Shown here piece by piece: positions 33,786 to 45,279 of a stretch of 64,000 nucleotides of DNA. A model generated the notes under the pieces. The model saw only the letters and a list, made by a program, of their open reading frames with translations, was not told where the DNA came from and searched no databases. A program made the position numbers and the translations under genes. The first letter of the stretch is position 1. Each line of letters begins with the position of its first letter. Source of the DNA: Vitis vinifera. Its lineage: Eukaryota > Streptophyta > Magnoliopsida > Vitales > Vitaceae. Location of the stretch: contig NC_081818.1 in the NCBI RefSeq assembly GCF_030704535.1, positions 7,429,501 to 7,493,500 on the forward strand, in the 5' to 3' direction.

Positions 33786-36700
33786 CTAAACAACAACCCT
33801 ATCACCCAACAAATTCCGAAAAGAGAGATAGTCCAAGTCCAAGTCCATAAATTGTTGAGACCATTCAAGCAGGGACCGAAGAAAAAGTTTCCTCAATCTC
33901 GTATTTGTCATCTCTTCCTCTAGGAAGGTTCTTCGATTTCGCTCTCCCCAAATACACCAAAACAGACAAATAGGCGCCATTTTCCAAACTACACTCCTTT
34001 TCTTCCCCATGCCTTTCATTTTCCACTCAAGAAGCAAATTTCTCACGGAATCCGGGAGCACCCACACTACCCCAAACGAAGAAAACAACAAGTTCCAAAG
34101 ATCCCTTGTCTTACCACAATGAATTAGGATGTGGTTTGCCGTTTCCTCATTTTCTTTGCACAGGTTGCATCTATTAGCCATAGACCAACCCCTTCTCATT
34201 AGCATATCTATAGTGGAAATTTTACCCCAAACTACTTCCCAAGCAAAAAAACAAGTTCTTAAAGGGGCATACGAACCCCAAGCCTCATTTTCTGGAAATA
34301 AAGGGTTATTGTCTTCCTTCAAAGACCTATAATAAGAATTTACCTTAAACGTTCCTTTTCTCTCAATTTTCCAAACCAGAAAATCCTCCCCTTCTTGCAC
34401 CCTTACTGCAGAAATGTAACCCAAAAAGCGGTTCACCTCCTCTAACTCCCAATCTTGAAAGGGTCTTCTAAAGTGCACCTCCCAACCCCCACCTCCACCT
34501 TCTTGTCTTCCCCACAGATCAGCCACTATTGCAGAATTATTAGTTGCAATTCTAAACAGCAAAGGGAAGAGATCCTTTAGCTTAGAATCTCCTACCCACA
34601 TGTCCCACCAAAATTTGGTTCGTCTCCCATTTCCAATATGAATCCTAGTTCTGAGAAAGAATTCCTCCCAACCCTTCCTAATGTCTTTCCAAAGGCCCAT
34701 CCCATAAGACTCTCTCACCTCTCTAGTGGTCCACCCACCTTGTACCTCCCCAAATTTACCAACAATGACTCTTCTCCAAAAACTTTCCCTTTCTATAGGA
34801 AATCTCCATAGCCATTTTCCTAGCAAAGCATGATTGAAATCCTTCAAGTACCTTAACCCCAACCCTCCATGCCTCTTATCTTTACAAATAACCTCCCATC
34901 TCACCAAGTGGATCTTCCTTCTTTCCTCCATATCTCCCCACAAGAACTCCTTTTGAATTTTTTCCAATCTGAGTCTCACTTTCCTTGGGATAACAAAAAG
35001 AGACATGAAGTAGATAGGGAGATTTGAGAGTGTGCTCTTTATGAGGGTAAGACGACCTCCCTTAGAGAGATATTGTTTTTTCCACATAGCCAACTTTCTC
35101 TTGAATCTTTCTTCTACCCCATCCCAAACTCTACACGACTTGTGGGATGCTCCAAGAGGTAGGCCTAGATAATTCGTAGGGAGATTCCCCACTTTACACC
35201 CGAAAACTGCACCAACTCTATCCACCTCTTCCACTCCCCCAATTGGAATAATTTCGCTTTTCTGCAAATTAATTTTTAGACCTGAAACTACTTCAAAGCA
35301 GATTACAACCCACTTCCAAAAAATCAGTTGATCCCTATCATCCTCACAAAAAAGGAGAGTATCATCAGCAAACAATAGGTGGGAGACTAACACCCCTTCT
35401 CCCCGTCTTCCTGTTGCCTTGAAGCCCCTAATAAAACCATTCTCTTCAGCTCTTGAAATTAAACTACTGAGCCCTTCCATGATCAGCACAAACAAATAAG
35501 GTGAGAGTGGATCACCTTGCCTTAGGCCCCTAAACGTTGAGAAGAAATCTGTGGGAGTACCATTCACTAACACTGCCATTCTCACAGTCGATATGCAATA
35601 AAAAATCCATTTACGCCATTTTGGACCAAAACTTATCTTCTCCAAGACTGACATGAGAAACCTCCAGTTTACGTGGTCATAAGCCTTCTCAATGTCCAAT
35701 TTGCACACTAAGTCTGTCCCAACACTTCTCTTCCTTAAGTCTATCGCCTCATTAGCCACCAAAACAGCGTCCAAAATCTGCCTCCCTTCTACAAAAGCAT
35801 TCTGACTATTCGAAACCAATTTTCCCATTACTCCTTTCAATCTATTTGCTAGAACTTTAGCAATAATTTTATAAAGACTCCTCACTAGACTAATTGATCT
35901 ATAATCCTGCACATCACTAGCCCCCTCTTTCTTCGGGATCAGTACTAAGAAGGTTGCATTATGGCTTCGAAAGATCACATTCTACGAGTGGAGCTCCTCA
36001 AAGACCTGCATCACTTCCCCCCTAACAACAGGCCAGCAGGTCTTCCAGAAAGCCAGCGTAAAGCCATTCGGCCCTGGCGCCTTGTCTCCCCCCAGATCAG
36101 AGAGAGCTCTGAGCACCTCCTCGATCGAGAATTGCCTCTCCAAAATATCATTATCCAAGGAATCAAGAGTATTAAATAGACCAGACTCCACTTCTGGTCT
36201 TCTCACTATGGGGTCCTCAAACATAGACTTAAAGTAAGACCCAATCCATTCTTTAAGCTCCTCCTCTTTACTCAGCCTAATACCCATAACTGTTAGGCTA
36301 CTGATAAAGTTTTCCCTTCTCCTAGCATTAGCCATCCGATGGAAAAACTTGGTGTTGCTATCTCCCTCCTTCAACCAAAGGGCCCTTGACTTCTGCCTCC
36401 AAGAGATTTCTTCGAGGATTGCACAATGATTAAATTCGTCTCTGGCTGCCCCTTGACTCCTCCTATCTTCCTCAGAGAGAGAGCTAAGACTTTCTAAATT
36501 GTCCTAATATTTTAACTTCTCCCAGGCTGCATTCTTCTTAACTGAAACATCGTCAAGGGATTCTTTATTCCACAACTTCAGGTCGTGTTTCAAAGCCTGA
36601 AGCTTCTTCGCTATCACAAAGCTTGGACTCCCCCTAAAAATGTAAGACTGCCACCATTCTTTAAACTTATCCATAAATCCTTCCACCCTTAGTCACATGT

Positions 36701-37442
36701 TCTCAAACCTAAACGGGCTTTTACCTTTTCTCACCCCACCACAGTCCAACAGAATTAGACAATGGTCAGAAACAGGTCTAGTCAGAAGACATTGCATTGC
36801 CCCGGTCACTTGTTCCTCCCAGTCTCCTGAGAACAGAAAACGATCTAACCGAGCCTTAAGGGCCCCTCATTCCCCTCCTATCCAAGTGAAAGCTCCACCC
36901 CCCAGAGGTGGGTCAACTAGTTCAAACTCTTCGATAAAGCTTGAAAACTCTCTCATTGCAGTTGACATCTGCCTTCCATTGCTCGTTTCAGCTGGGAACC
37001 GCACTACATTAAAATCCCCTACTATGCACCAGGGATCATTCCACAGCCCCTTGATTACGACTAACTCCTCCCACAACTCCCTCCTCCCCCTTCCTTTGCT
37101 CGAACCATATAACCCAGAGAAAACCCACACAAAGCCCTCTTCACAATTTCTAAAATGACAAGAGATAGAAAAAGACCCCACTTCGAACTCCAACCCTTCC
37201 AAAACTCTTTTATCCCACATTACTAGCACCCCACCTGCAGCACCCCTAGCATCTAAAGACACTCAACCTAAATTCCTCCCAATTCCCACACTCTTGGCAA
37301 CCCTATCAGACATTTCCTTCATCTTTGTCTCCTGAAGACAAACTAGATCTGGCTTGTGTTTTCTCACCATTGACTTGATGACCATCCTTTTATCTGGGTC
37401 ATGCATGCCTCTAACATTCCAGGATAGTAATCTAAGCTTCAT
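33786..37442 (-). pseudogene. LINE ORF2: endonuclease-reverse transcriptase with five nonsense codons
   Basis: One reading frame of 1218 codons. The apurinic-type endonuclease starts MKLRLLSWNVRG and has LVCLQETK and IVGDFNVVRF. Reverse transcriptase follows with FLVLIPKKEGASDVQDYRS, RGLRQGDPLSPYLF and the catalytic FADD near 35358-35372. The C-terminal domain (zf-RVT type) has a CNLC...H...HC zinc pattern near 34090-34170 and CIWGERNRRTF. Internal stops are at 37263, 36867, 36693, 36504 and 35982 (lowest coordinate of each codon). At least two (36693, 37263) fall where this family usually has tryptophan, as expected from TGG to TGA or TAG change. No frameshift is present, since all segments are in register. 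Confidence 0.9.
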
Positions 37443-37510
37443 AAGGAACCACGGTCATTTGCCTTCCCAACTCCCCTTCCTTTGTCTCTTTTCCAGCCAC
37501 TCCATCATAG

Positions 37511-39643
37511 TTAATGGTGCTGACGAGCTTCTTCAACTCTCTTTCCTTTCTTGAACCCGACAATGTGCCTCTTTTTTTTCTCATTAAACTTCCTGATGAA
37601 GCATCTCCTATTCTCAATCTCCTTGAGAATTCTCAAAATATCCTCTTCAAAACCTTCAATCGAGACCCCCACCGACTTGCAGAAGCCTAGGAATTTCTTA
37701 TTTATCCAAGGGGATTTGTCGTTTTCCTTTTCTCTTACTCCAATAATCTGAAGATGTGGCGTCTGGACCTCACCTTCTCGAGACCAAAGGGATACCGCCC
37801 CTATCCCTCCCTCTTGGCAACTGACCCCTTCATTACCTGGCAGAGAGAAGGAACATCCATCCTTGAGAACCATGCAAAGCGGCAGTTCGGTCTCCAGGGG
37901 GTCTTCAATCGTCTCCTCAAGCTGCCTTGACTGCGAGATCCCCATGGAATTCCCCATCCCGGGAAGATAAGGAGAAGAAGAAGAAGGGCCAGACGATTCC
38001 CCTGAGACCCCCCCAAGAATAGTCGAGATGGGGTACATACCTGATGTATAGCTCTTCCACGGCGGGGCGTTTCGATCTTGACCCAGCGCCGACGCCTCCT
38101 GCATCGAGAAATCCCTGGTACACCTTGGCGTCGGGAGCTCCTCCTTGTTCTCCCCAACAGTAGAGGAAGGGAGCCCTAGGACTGATACATGGGCTGACCC
38201 CTTTATAACTTCTTTTGATCTATTGGGCCTAGTTGACCCAACCCATCTCCCCTCCTTTTTAAAGCAGCCCATACCCATTCTCTTAAAAAGACTTTTGGCC
38301 CTGTGGGTGCTGGGCTCCCGAGAACTATTGGGCCTAAATGACCCAGCCCATCTCCCCTCCCTTTTAAGGCGGCCCAAAACCACTTTCTTAAAAGGACTTT
38401 TGGCCCTGTGGGAGCTGGGCATCTGAGAGCAGGCAGGCCCTCCCAGCTGGTTCACTAACTCAGCCCGCTTGGAGCTTGGCCCATCCTTTCCAGCCTCAAT
38501 ACTTCTACCTTTTTCAAAAAGCTTCATTTTGTCCTTCCTAATCACTTCAACCGCCCCACCTTTTACTGCGTCAGGCGTCTCCTTCACCAACCCGATCACC
38601 TCTTGCAGGGAAACAAGGCCTCCACCGTCTTTTTTCCCAGCTTTATCCTCGGGAATCCGGATCTCCCAGCCTGTCACTCTATCGCCAACACTTGCAGCGG
38701 GATTTCCTCCTCCATAGTGCATCTCTTTCACTCGCTCCTTAGAACGTGGGTCACACCCTCCTTCTCCCTGTTCGGGTGAAGCATTACTCGTCTTGCTCAC
38801 TGGTTCATCTGCAACCTAAAGTGCCGAGAACCACACTGAGTCCTCCCACCACAACGGAATAGAGAATAAGGCAAATCCAGCTATCACCTCTAATCTTCCA
38901 GGCACCTCCTTCCCATTGTTTTTAACTAAAATTTTAGCTCCCCTTCTATAGCGAGACTTTTTGGTCTCCTCATCCACATCAACAAAACCCCCACAGGCAT
39001 CCCCCACCCTTCTAAAGAACTCCATGCACCAAAACTGAAGAGGCAGCCTTGGGATTCTCACCCAGGAAACATCCCTCTGAAACTCCACTCTTGAACACCC
39101 CATAGTTGGAGCTCACCAGTCTAGGGATAAGCGAACCCCCTTGAGCAGGCGACTCCCCTCCTGAAGCACTCTTTGAGCATCACCCTTATTGGAAAATTCA
39201 AAAAGGAACAATGCATCTCTTAATGCAGCTACCCTCACTTTACCACAGAAGCTCCACTGGGTGTTAGCCCAAATCTCCACCACCCTTAAGTCGGGTCCCT
39301 TCTCATCCTCCGCATCCCATCTTCCCACCAAAAAACGGCTGAGATCTTTCAGCTTCGAGGTGTAGGCCTCATTTCCAACTTCAATCCACACTTCTTCACT
39401 CCTTTTTCTTTCCCCTGTTGCCATTCTCTTAGTTGCATTCACATTGCTTAAATCAGGTCTAACAAGAGAAAGTCCATGCCCTCCTCCCAAAGGCCGAGAG
39501 GCCTTTGTTCCACTCTTAGAGACCTCACCAATTTTAGCTAACTCCTTCAACTTACATCTCATAAATTCCCAACCCAAAAGGTCAAAACCCTCTGGAATAA
39601 AAATGAAGTACCTCCTATCATCCTCTGAAAGGACAGAGAGCAT
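37511..39643 (-). pseudogene. LINE ORF1 (DUF4283-like nucleic-acid-binding protein), two nonsense codons
   Basis: A single frame of 710 codons with internal stops at 39113 (TGA directly after a TGG codon) and 38816 (TAG). The N-terminal part (DLRVVEIWANTQWSFCGKVR, then WVRIPRLPLQFWCMEFFRRV) fits the DUF4283 domain of plant LINE ORF1 proteins, thought to bind the element's RNA. The C-terminal part is low-complexity and hydrophilic. ORF2 follows after 68 bp. Confidence 0.82.
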
Positions 39644-39648
39644 AAGGA

Positions 39649-39661
39649 AGCAGCTCTATTT
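39649..39661. repeat. Target-site duplication of the LINE, right copy
   Basis: AGCAGCTCTATTT, identical to 33639-33651, directly outside the truncated 5' end of the LINE. Confidence 0.9.
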
Positions 39662-40566
39662 GAAGCAACTAATTAGAGAAAAAAAAAAAGAGTGATGTTC
39701 ATCCGATGCTCAGATGGCATAGATGTCTTTTGGCTTCGTAAATATTTATCACATGTACTATACTAGAGCTAATGTTGGATAAGCATGTTCAGGAAGAACA
39801 GGGTTTCTCTTAAAAGTAACATTGGCAGCACCCTTAGGATGGAAGGTTTGGAAAAATGCATTTGCCTTTGAAATTAGCAAGCTGTGGACTCCGCTGCCTA
39901 AAATTGAGATCTTTTAATACCTATGATCAAACCATATATAAAAAAGAAGCTAGGAAATCAACATCTATGCCTTTCCTGAACATTTCTAAACATCAGTCTT
40001 AGCACACTGCCACATTGGAACCCACGTACTCTGGTCTTCAATTGCTACCAAAAAACTGCTAATCATAGGTACTAATCACAACTAACCTATCAACCATCCC
40101 TCATACCACTTGCCTAAAAGATAAATCATTTTAAGCTCAACCACAAGTAAATAATTGGCTGAATGTTTTATAATTTCTACTATACATATACAATATACAA
40201 AAACTTGTAAAATCTCATGGGCATTCTAGTGCAACCAAGTGAGCTCAAACCTAAGAACAAGCTGCTTCAAGTAACACCAGTGGCAGTAACCAATGAATCA
40301 TTGCTCATATCATTTCTACAAGACAATCAGTTTAAGGTCCAATAAGTGAAATCCACATGTAAGGACACCAATGGCAAGTAAACATACAAAAATAACAGAA
40401 ATTGGAATGAACTAGATTACTCTCTTGCAGCAACATGATTTTTTGATAAATTAAACTTGCTTGCTTGCAAAAACTTGTTGATACAATCAAAAGTCATTTA
40501 CAACAACAGAGATAAGTAAGACCCTCCAAGAATTCCATATCTAGAGTTGATGAATATCATAACTCT
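39662..40566. other. Spacer and 3' flank of PPR copy 2
   Basis: No gene. From about 40405 to 40566 it resembles the 3' flank of PPR copy 1. Confidence 0.5.
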
Positions 40567-42318
40567 TTAATTAAAAAATCCACGTAGAATTTGTTTTACA
40601 GATTGATCTAATCCATCATCAGATAACATTTCCACTAACAATGTGGTGGTGGATACATCAGCGGAAAATCCCCTTGCAAGCATTTCCTCAAGAAGTTGAA
40701 TAGCTCTCAATGTCTCATTATTTTGTAAAAATCCTCGGGCAATTGTATTGTAAGTGCAACCATCTGGTGAGCAATCATTCCCATCCATTTCCATAAATAA
40801 CTTATTTGCCTCATTTAATAAACCTCTCTTACAGAGTCCATGGATCATAATATTATAAGTCCAAACACTAGGATGCAAACCTTTGGAGGAGAGATTGGAA
40901 AAGAGATCCCTTGCAGCCTCAAGTTCACCAGCCCTACACATGCCATCAATGATGATATTATAAACTTGTATATCAGGATTCAAATTACTAGCTTCAATAG
41001 CTTTAAGCAAAGCCATAGCTTCTTCAAGATGACAATTTTTGCATAGAGAGTCCAATAAAATGCTATAAGTGACAAGATCTGGCATTTGGCCACGAGCTAC
41101 CATCTCATGAAAAAGTGCTATTGCATCTTGGAGTCTTCCCACATGGCACAAGCCATGCATAAGAGTGTTGTAAGTCTTGGTGTCAGGAATCCATTCTTTT
41201 CGACACATTTCTTCAAAGAGATACATGGCCTTATCTATCTTATGAATCTTGCAATAACCATTGATCAAAGTTGTATAGCTGATAACATCAGGGGCAAATC
41301 CCTTACGAACCATCATATCAAATACTTTAACTGCCTCATCCATTTCAGATTGCAAACAGTGTCCATCCATCAAGGTAGTGTAGGTGACTACATCAGGCTC
41401 CACACCTCTTTGAATCATCATGTCGACTATCTCATGTGCTTCCGTGACCTTTCCTTCTTTACAGAGTGCATCCACCACCGTACTAAAGATAACTACATCT
41501 GGCAGTATCTTGCTATTTACCATTTGATTAAGCAGTGTTGTAACATGTTTCCACTCACACAAATTACATAGCGCATGAACTAGTGAGGTGTAAGTAAAAA
41601 TATCAGGTGAAATGCCTTGACCGACCATCTGTGAGAAAAGGTTGAAAGCCTCGGTTACTTGTCTGTCCTTACAAAGGCTATCAATGATGGAGGTATAGAT
41701 AACTACATCAGGCTGACAATTTCCTTGTTCCATACTTCTAAGTAACCTGATAGCGGCACTAGTGTTGCCCACTTTGCATAACCCATTTATCAATGTTCCA
41801 TATGTAACCACGTTGGGCTGAAAACCTTCATCAATCATTTTATCAAACAAGTGGAGGGCTTCACCAATTTTACCCTCAACACACAGCCCCCTAATCAGAG
41901 TGGTGAAGGTCGTAGGGTCGGGTTGATGCCCAAGTTTGAGGATTTTGGCTAAAACGGAGAAAGCAAAACCCACTCGATTCAAATGGCAGAAAGAGTTAAT
42001 GAGGATGTTAAGAGTGTAAACATTGGGGGGAACTCCAAAAGAATCCATTTGGGTAGAAAGAGAAAGCACAGTGGAGTAGTGTTTCATTTTAGCGATGGAG
42101 GTTAAAAGTTTAGCGAAATCAACAATGGAGGGAGGAGGATGCATATGAAGCAGTCGATTGAAAGAAGAGAGGGCATCATCGAGGGTATTAAAATGAAGGG
42201 ATTTGGAATGAAAGTTATTTTGTGATGAAGAGAAGAATGGAAGAGGAGGAGAAAGCATGCATGCACCGGAACCAGGAGAAGAAAAAGCCATCGTCGCCCT
42301 TGTCATCATCATCTTCAT
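40567..42318 (-). CDS. Restorer-of-fertility-like P-class PPR protein, copy 2
   Basis: An intronless frame of 583 residues from the ATG at 42316-42318. The frame extends upstream to 42366 but without another ATG, and the chosen ATG matches that of copy 1. A Ser/Met-rich probable transit peptide is followed by 14-15 PPR motifs. RFL-clade hallmarks are NVYTLNILINSFCHLNRVGF and LAKILKLGHQPD. It is about 83% identical to copy 1 across motifs 2-14 by hand count. Differences are concentrated at the RNA-reading residues (fifth and last of each motif), where copy 2 mostly has Thr/Ser/Asn paired with Asp. It is expected to bind organelle RNA; the target is unknown. A Mutator-like element ends about 127 bp upstream of the start codon, so its promoter is probably partly new. 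Confidence 0.92.
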   Translation of the reverse strand: MKMMMTRATMAFSSPGSGACMLSPPLPFFSSSQNNFHSKSLHFNTLDDALSSFNRLLHMHPPPSIVDFAKLLTSIAKMKHYSTVLSLSTQMDSFGVPPNVYTLNILINSFCHLNRVGFAFSVLAKILKLGHQPDPTTFTTLIRGLCVEGKIGEALHLFDKMIDEGFQPNVVTYGTLINGLCKVGNTSAAIRLLRSMEQGNCQPDVVIYTSIIDSLCKDRQVTEAFNLFSQMVGQGISPDIFTYTSLVHALCNLCEWKHVTTLLNQMVNSKILPDVVIFSTVVDALCKEGKVTEAHEIVDMMIQRGVEPDVVTYTTLMDGHCLQSEMDEAVKVFDMMVRKGFAPDVISYTTLINGYCKIHKIDKAMYLFEEMCRKEWIPDTKTYNTLMHGLCHVGRLQDAIALFHEMVARGQMPDLVTYSILLDSLCKNCHLEEAMALLKAIEASNLNPDIQVYNIIIDGMCRAGELEAARDLFSNLSSKGLHPSVWTYNIMIHGLCKRGLLNEANKLFMEMDGNDCSPDGCTYNTIARGFLQNNETLRAIQLLEEMLARGFSADVSTTTLLVEMLSDDGLDQSVKQILRGFFN

Positions 42319-42444
42319 CGCGGGTACTTCAATTCTAAATTCACAATATTTTTCAGATAAAAGCAAGTAATTATAATTAAATAAAAGATTTTTTAAAATT
42401 CTTTACAAATAATATATAGGGAGAGAGATTAGAGAAATAAGTTT

Positions 42445-44166
42445 GGAGAATTACCCAAAAGGGTGGGTTAGAAAAAATAATGACCATGAAGGCTCACTCT
42501 TTTAGAAGACAATTTTGCCCTTTAATATGTTTTTAATATTATTTATAAATAAATTGAGATTGTCAATGATGTGGGGCCTATACATGATGATAAGTACAAG
42601 TTGATAAATGATGTGGGACCCATACATGATGATAAGTACATGTTGATAGGCAATCAACGGTACATTTTTCAACTTAAAAAAATTGTTATCACTTTTGAAC
42701 AATTAACTATTTAAAAATTTGTTATTTTTTTTAAAATTGAGATTTTTTAAAGAACCTTGTAAAAAAAATAATTTTTAATATTTCATAAATAAAAATCATA
42801 TCTTAAAGTTATTATATCGTTTTATATATAAAACATACAATTAAAAACTTTGTTATCATACTATAATAAATAATTATTTTTTACAAGCACTCATCAATTG
42901 AATAATATATAAATATTCAATTGACTAACACACACCTATTAAATGGAATAACTCACAATTATTCATTAGGTAATATAGCAAGTAAAAAAATTAAATAAAA
43001 TTAAATTAAATTAAATTATGTTATAATATATTGTAATGATAGTGTATTTATATTGTAAGTATAATGCATTTATGTCGTACCTATATTTCATTATAAAAGT
43101 AATAATTTTAAAAATGTTTATTCATACCCTATTGGTATTAACACATCGTATTAATATATTAACAACATTTATTTAGTGTTTTGAAATTATTTAATAATTT
43201 TTGTATATATATATAAACTACGTGAATTCAAATTAGTATTTTATTTTATTTCAGAAATTATTTATGATATAGGTATGTTGTGAAATATGATATGATCATA
43301 CAAAATTACCATTTTTATAAAAAAATTCATAAATTTCTTAATTAAGTTTTATTGTAATGTATTGTAATGTAAGTGTATTTATATTGTAATTATAACATAT
43401 TTTTGTTGTGCTTGTATTGTATAATAAAAGTAATAATATTAAAGATCACCTTTTATACCTTATTAATATTCAACATATCAAATATATTAACATCATTCAT
43501 TCGATACATTGAGAAAAAAAAATTATATGAAAATTAAAAAAAAAAATATTATGCAAAGGAAAAAAAATCATATAAATTTTTTAAAATTATTTTATTATAA
43601 AAATAAAAAATGATTAAACATTTTCTATCATTTTCTTATTATTTTTAGAGAATTTGAATGAAAAATTAAACATTTTATCTTCCTTAAATTTAATACAAAA
43701 ACATAATTTATCAATTTAAAATTATAATATATATATATATATATGAAAAAATCATCATTTTTATTATATAATTATAAAACTTATTTTTTTCTTCATAAAA
43801 TTAAAAATTAGAATAAAAATAAAAAAGGTAAAAAAACAATAAATGATATTTTGAAAATATTTTTTAAAAGTATTTTTGTTTTAAAGAGTAAATTTAAATA
43901 ACAAATTATATATAATTGTAAGGGTTAAACCCAAAATTTTGATTTAAAATTTAAATATCAATAATTATAATAAATATGGGACCCATGTACCATAAATGTA
44001 TTGACAAATAAAGTGAAGTGCTTTAAATGCTTTGAATTTTAAAAGTTTTAGTTAAAGGGCAGTTTTGGTATATTAAGCTTACTAAAGTCCTCCCCACTAA
44101 TTATTAAAAGATACCACCCTTTCTAGTAATTGTTTTACTCAGCCTACCCTTTTGGGTAATTCTCCC
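42445..44166. mobile_element. Mutator-like non-autonomous inverted-repeat element, 1.7 kb
   Basis: The left end GGAGAATTACCCAAAAGGGT and the complement of the right end GGGAGAATTACCCAAAAGGG form inverted repeats. They continue less exactly for about 70-130 bases (TCTTTTA and then TTTTGCCCTTTAA-like in the left arm, ACTGCCCTTTAA in the right). The 9-bp AATAAGTTT lies on both sides (42436-42444 and 44167-44175). The interior is extremely AT-rich, has no transposase frame and includes a tandem repeat. The family call rests on the 9-bp duplication and long inverted ends. Confidence 0.82.
42558..42640. repeat. Two-copy 41-bp tandem repeat inside the Mutator-like element
   Basis: Two near-identical units share AATGATGTGGG and CATGATGATAAGTACA. 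A partly inverted match (GGGACCCATGTACCATAAATG) occurs near the other arm at about 43978-43998, so these units belong to the extended inverted repeats. Confidence 0.6.
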
Positions 44167-44322
44167 AATAAGTTTAAAGTTTTTAAGTGTATAAAAAATG
44201 GAGTGGATTCGGGTCGGATTCAACATAAACCGCCCATGTTGCGGCCTTTATTATACGTTGGGCTGACCAGATTGGAAAACTAAACTGGACCTGGGCCGAC
44301 CTGAACTCGAATCGGGTCAAAA

Positions 44323-44425
44323 ATGCCCAGCCACACCGCAGTCTCCTTCAGCTTTCACTCCGGCCAATCCATCCAAGCCCTTCAGCTAGGGTTTCATCAA
44401 TCATCATTTCTTCGTTTCACAACTG
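44323..44425 (+). promoter_or_regulatory. Candidate 5' leader exon of the E-class PPR gene
   Basis: A GC-richer stretch with AGGGTTT, common in leaders of plant housekeeping genes, ends at a strong donor (CTG then GTAAG at 44426). The next good acceptor before the PPR frame is TTGTTTACAG at 47311-47320. A 5' leader intron of about 2.9 kb is therefore plausible. The ATG at 44323 is not in frame with the PPR protein. This is inference from splice signals only; a separate gene cannot be excluded. Confidence 0.35.
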
Positions 44426-45279
44426 GTAAGATTATCATAGTCTCTAAAACCTTACCCGAATGGCATCTTCATCGAAACTGTAGTTGTTTTTATGGTTTAC
44501 TTTTCTCTGTGATTAAACTGTTTGGTTGCTGGGAAAGAGAAGTTGAAATTTTTTTGAAGTTACTCTTTTGCATTCTGTGTGACTCCAAAACAACATAAAA
44601 CCAAAAGGTTCTTGACTTGTATTTTTTTTTTCCTTCTGCTCCATTTTCTCAACCACTAAACAGTGATGCGGTTTATTAGTGATATTTGGTCAAGTGTTAA
44701 GAAAGATGTTTGGGAATTTGGAACCTTAACTTGCTCATGTTGGCACCTACTTCCACTTTGTTTATATGATTTTTGTATACATAATTGAATTTGATTTGTA
44801 TAATCTGTTTGATTCCTTCAAACCCAAGGAATAAAATAGATGCAGACAATTTGAAATTTTGAAAATAAGAAATTATCTATGGACTCTGCTTCAAAGCTTA
44901 CTTCCTCTTTTTTCTTTATTTTTTGTGTTTTTACTTTTGGAGAAGTTTGTCTTTTGTGCACTTGAGGTGAAACTTTGGAAATAAGATGTTTGATGGTGGA
45001 ACTTTGAAATCTGATAGAAATGGGAAATGAGGAAATTTCAAAGGAAGCACTGAATGAGTTGCAGAGGACCGATACCACGATACCATTCACTTTATTGGAT
45101 GGTTAAGAAAAAGACTTGGTGTATGATTCTTGGGGTTACATGTTTCCAATTGAACAGTGCCATCCTTACTGAATTAAGATGTGGTATATGGATTGTATAC
45201 AAATTGCTTAACATATGCAAGTCAGGGAGTGATTTACATTCACTAACAAACACATGCCAAAACAAAGTGACTCAGGGCA
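44426..45279. other. Probable intron, left part
   Basis: AT-rich DNA without a recognised gene, between the candidate leader exon and a solo LTR. Short open frames here have no motifs. Confidence 0.35.

Larger units (their letters stand above)
33652..39648 (-). mobile_element. LINE (L1-type), nearly complete, 5'-truncated
   Basis: A 6.0-kb insertion with exact 13-bp target duplications, a tail read as CTATCAAAAAA on the minus strand, an ORF1 with a DUF4283-like domain and an ORF2 with endonuclease, reverse transcriptase and zinc-binding C-terminus. The 5' border falls just before the first ATG of the visible ORF1, so the 5' untranslated region and probably the start of ORF1 are missing. Both frames are unbroken by insertions or deletions and carry only nonsense codons. 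The element lies in the spacer between the two restorer-like PPR genes, in the same orientation. Confidence 0.93.

Noticed and set aside
41086-41571. 161-codon plus-strand frame (and a similar one at 30008-30415)
   Set aside because: Both are antisense shadows of the PPR repeats. The similarity between them follows from the gene duplication.
42319-42366. N-terminal extension of PPR copy 2
   Set aside because: The frame is open but lacks an ATG. The ATG at 42316-42318 aligns with that of copy 1.
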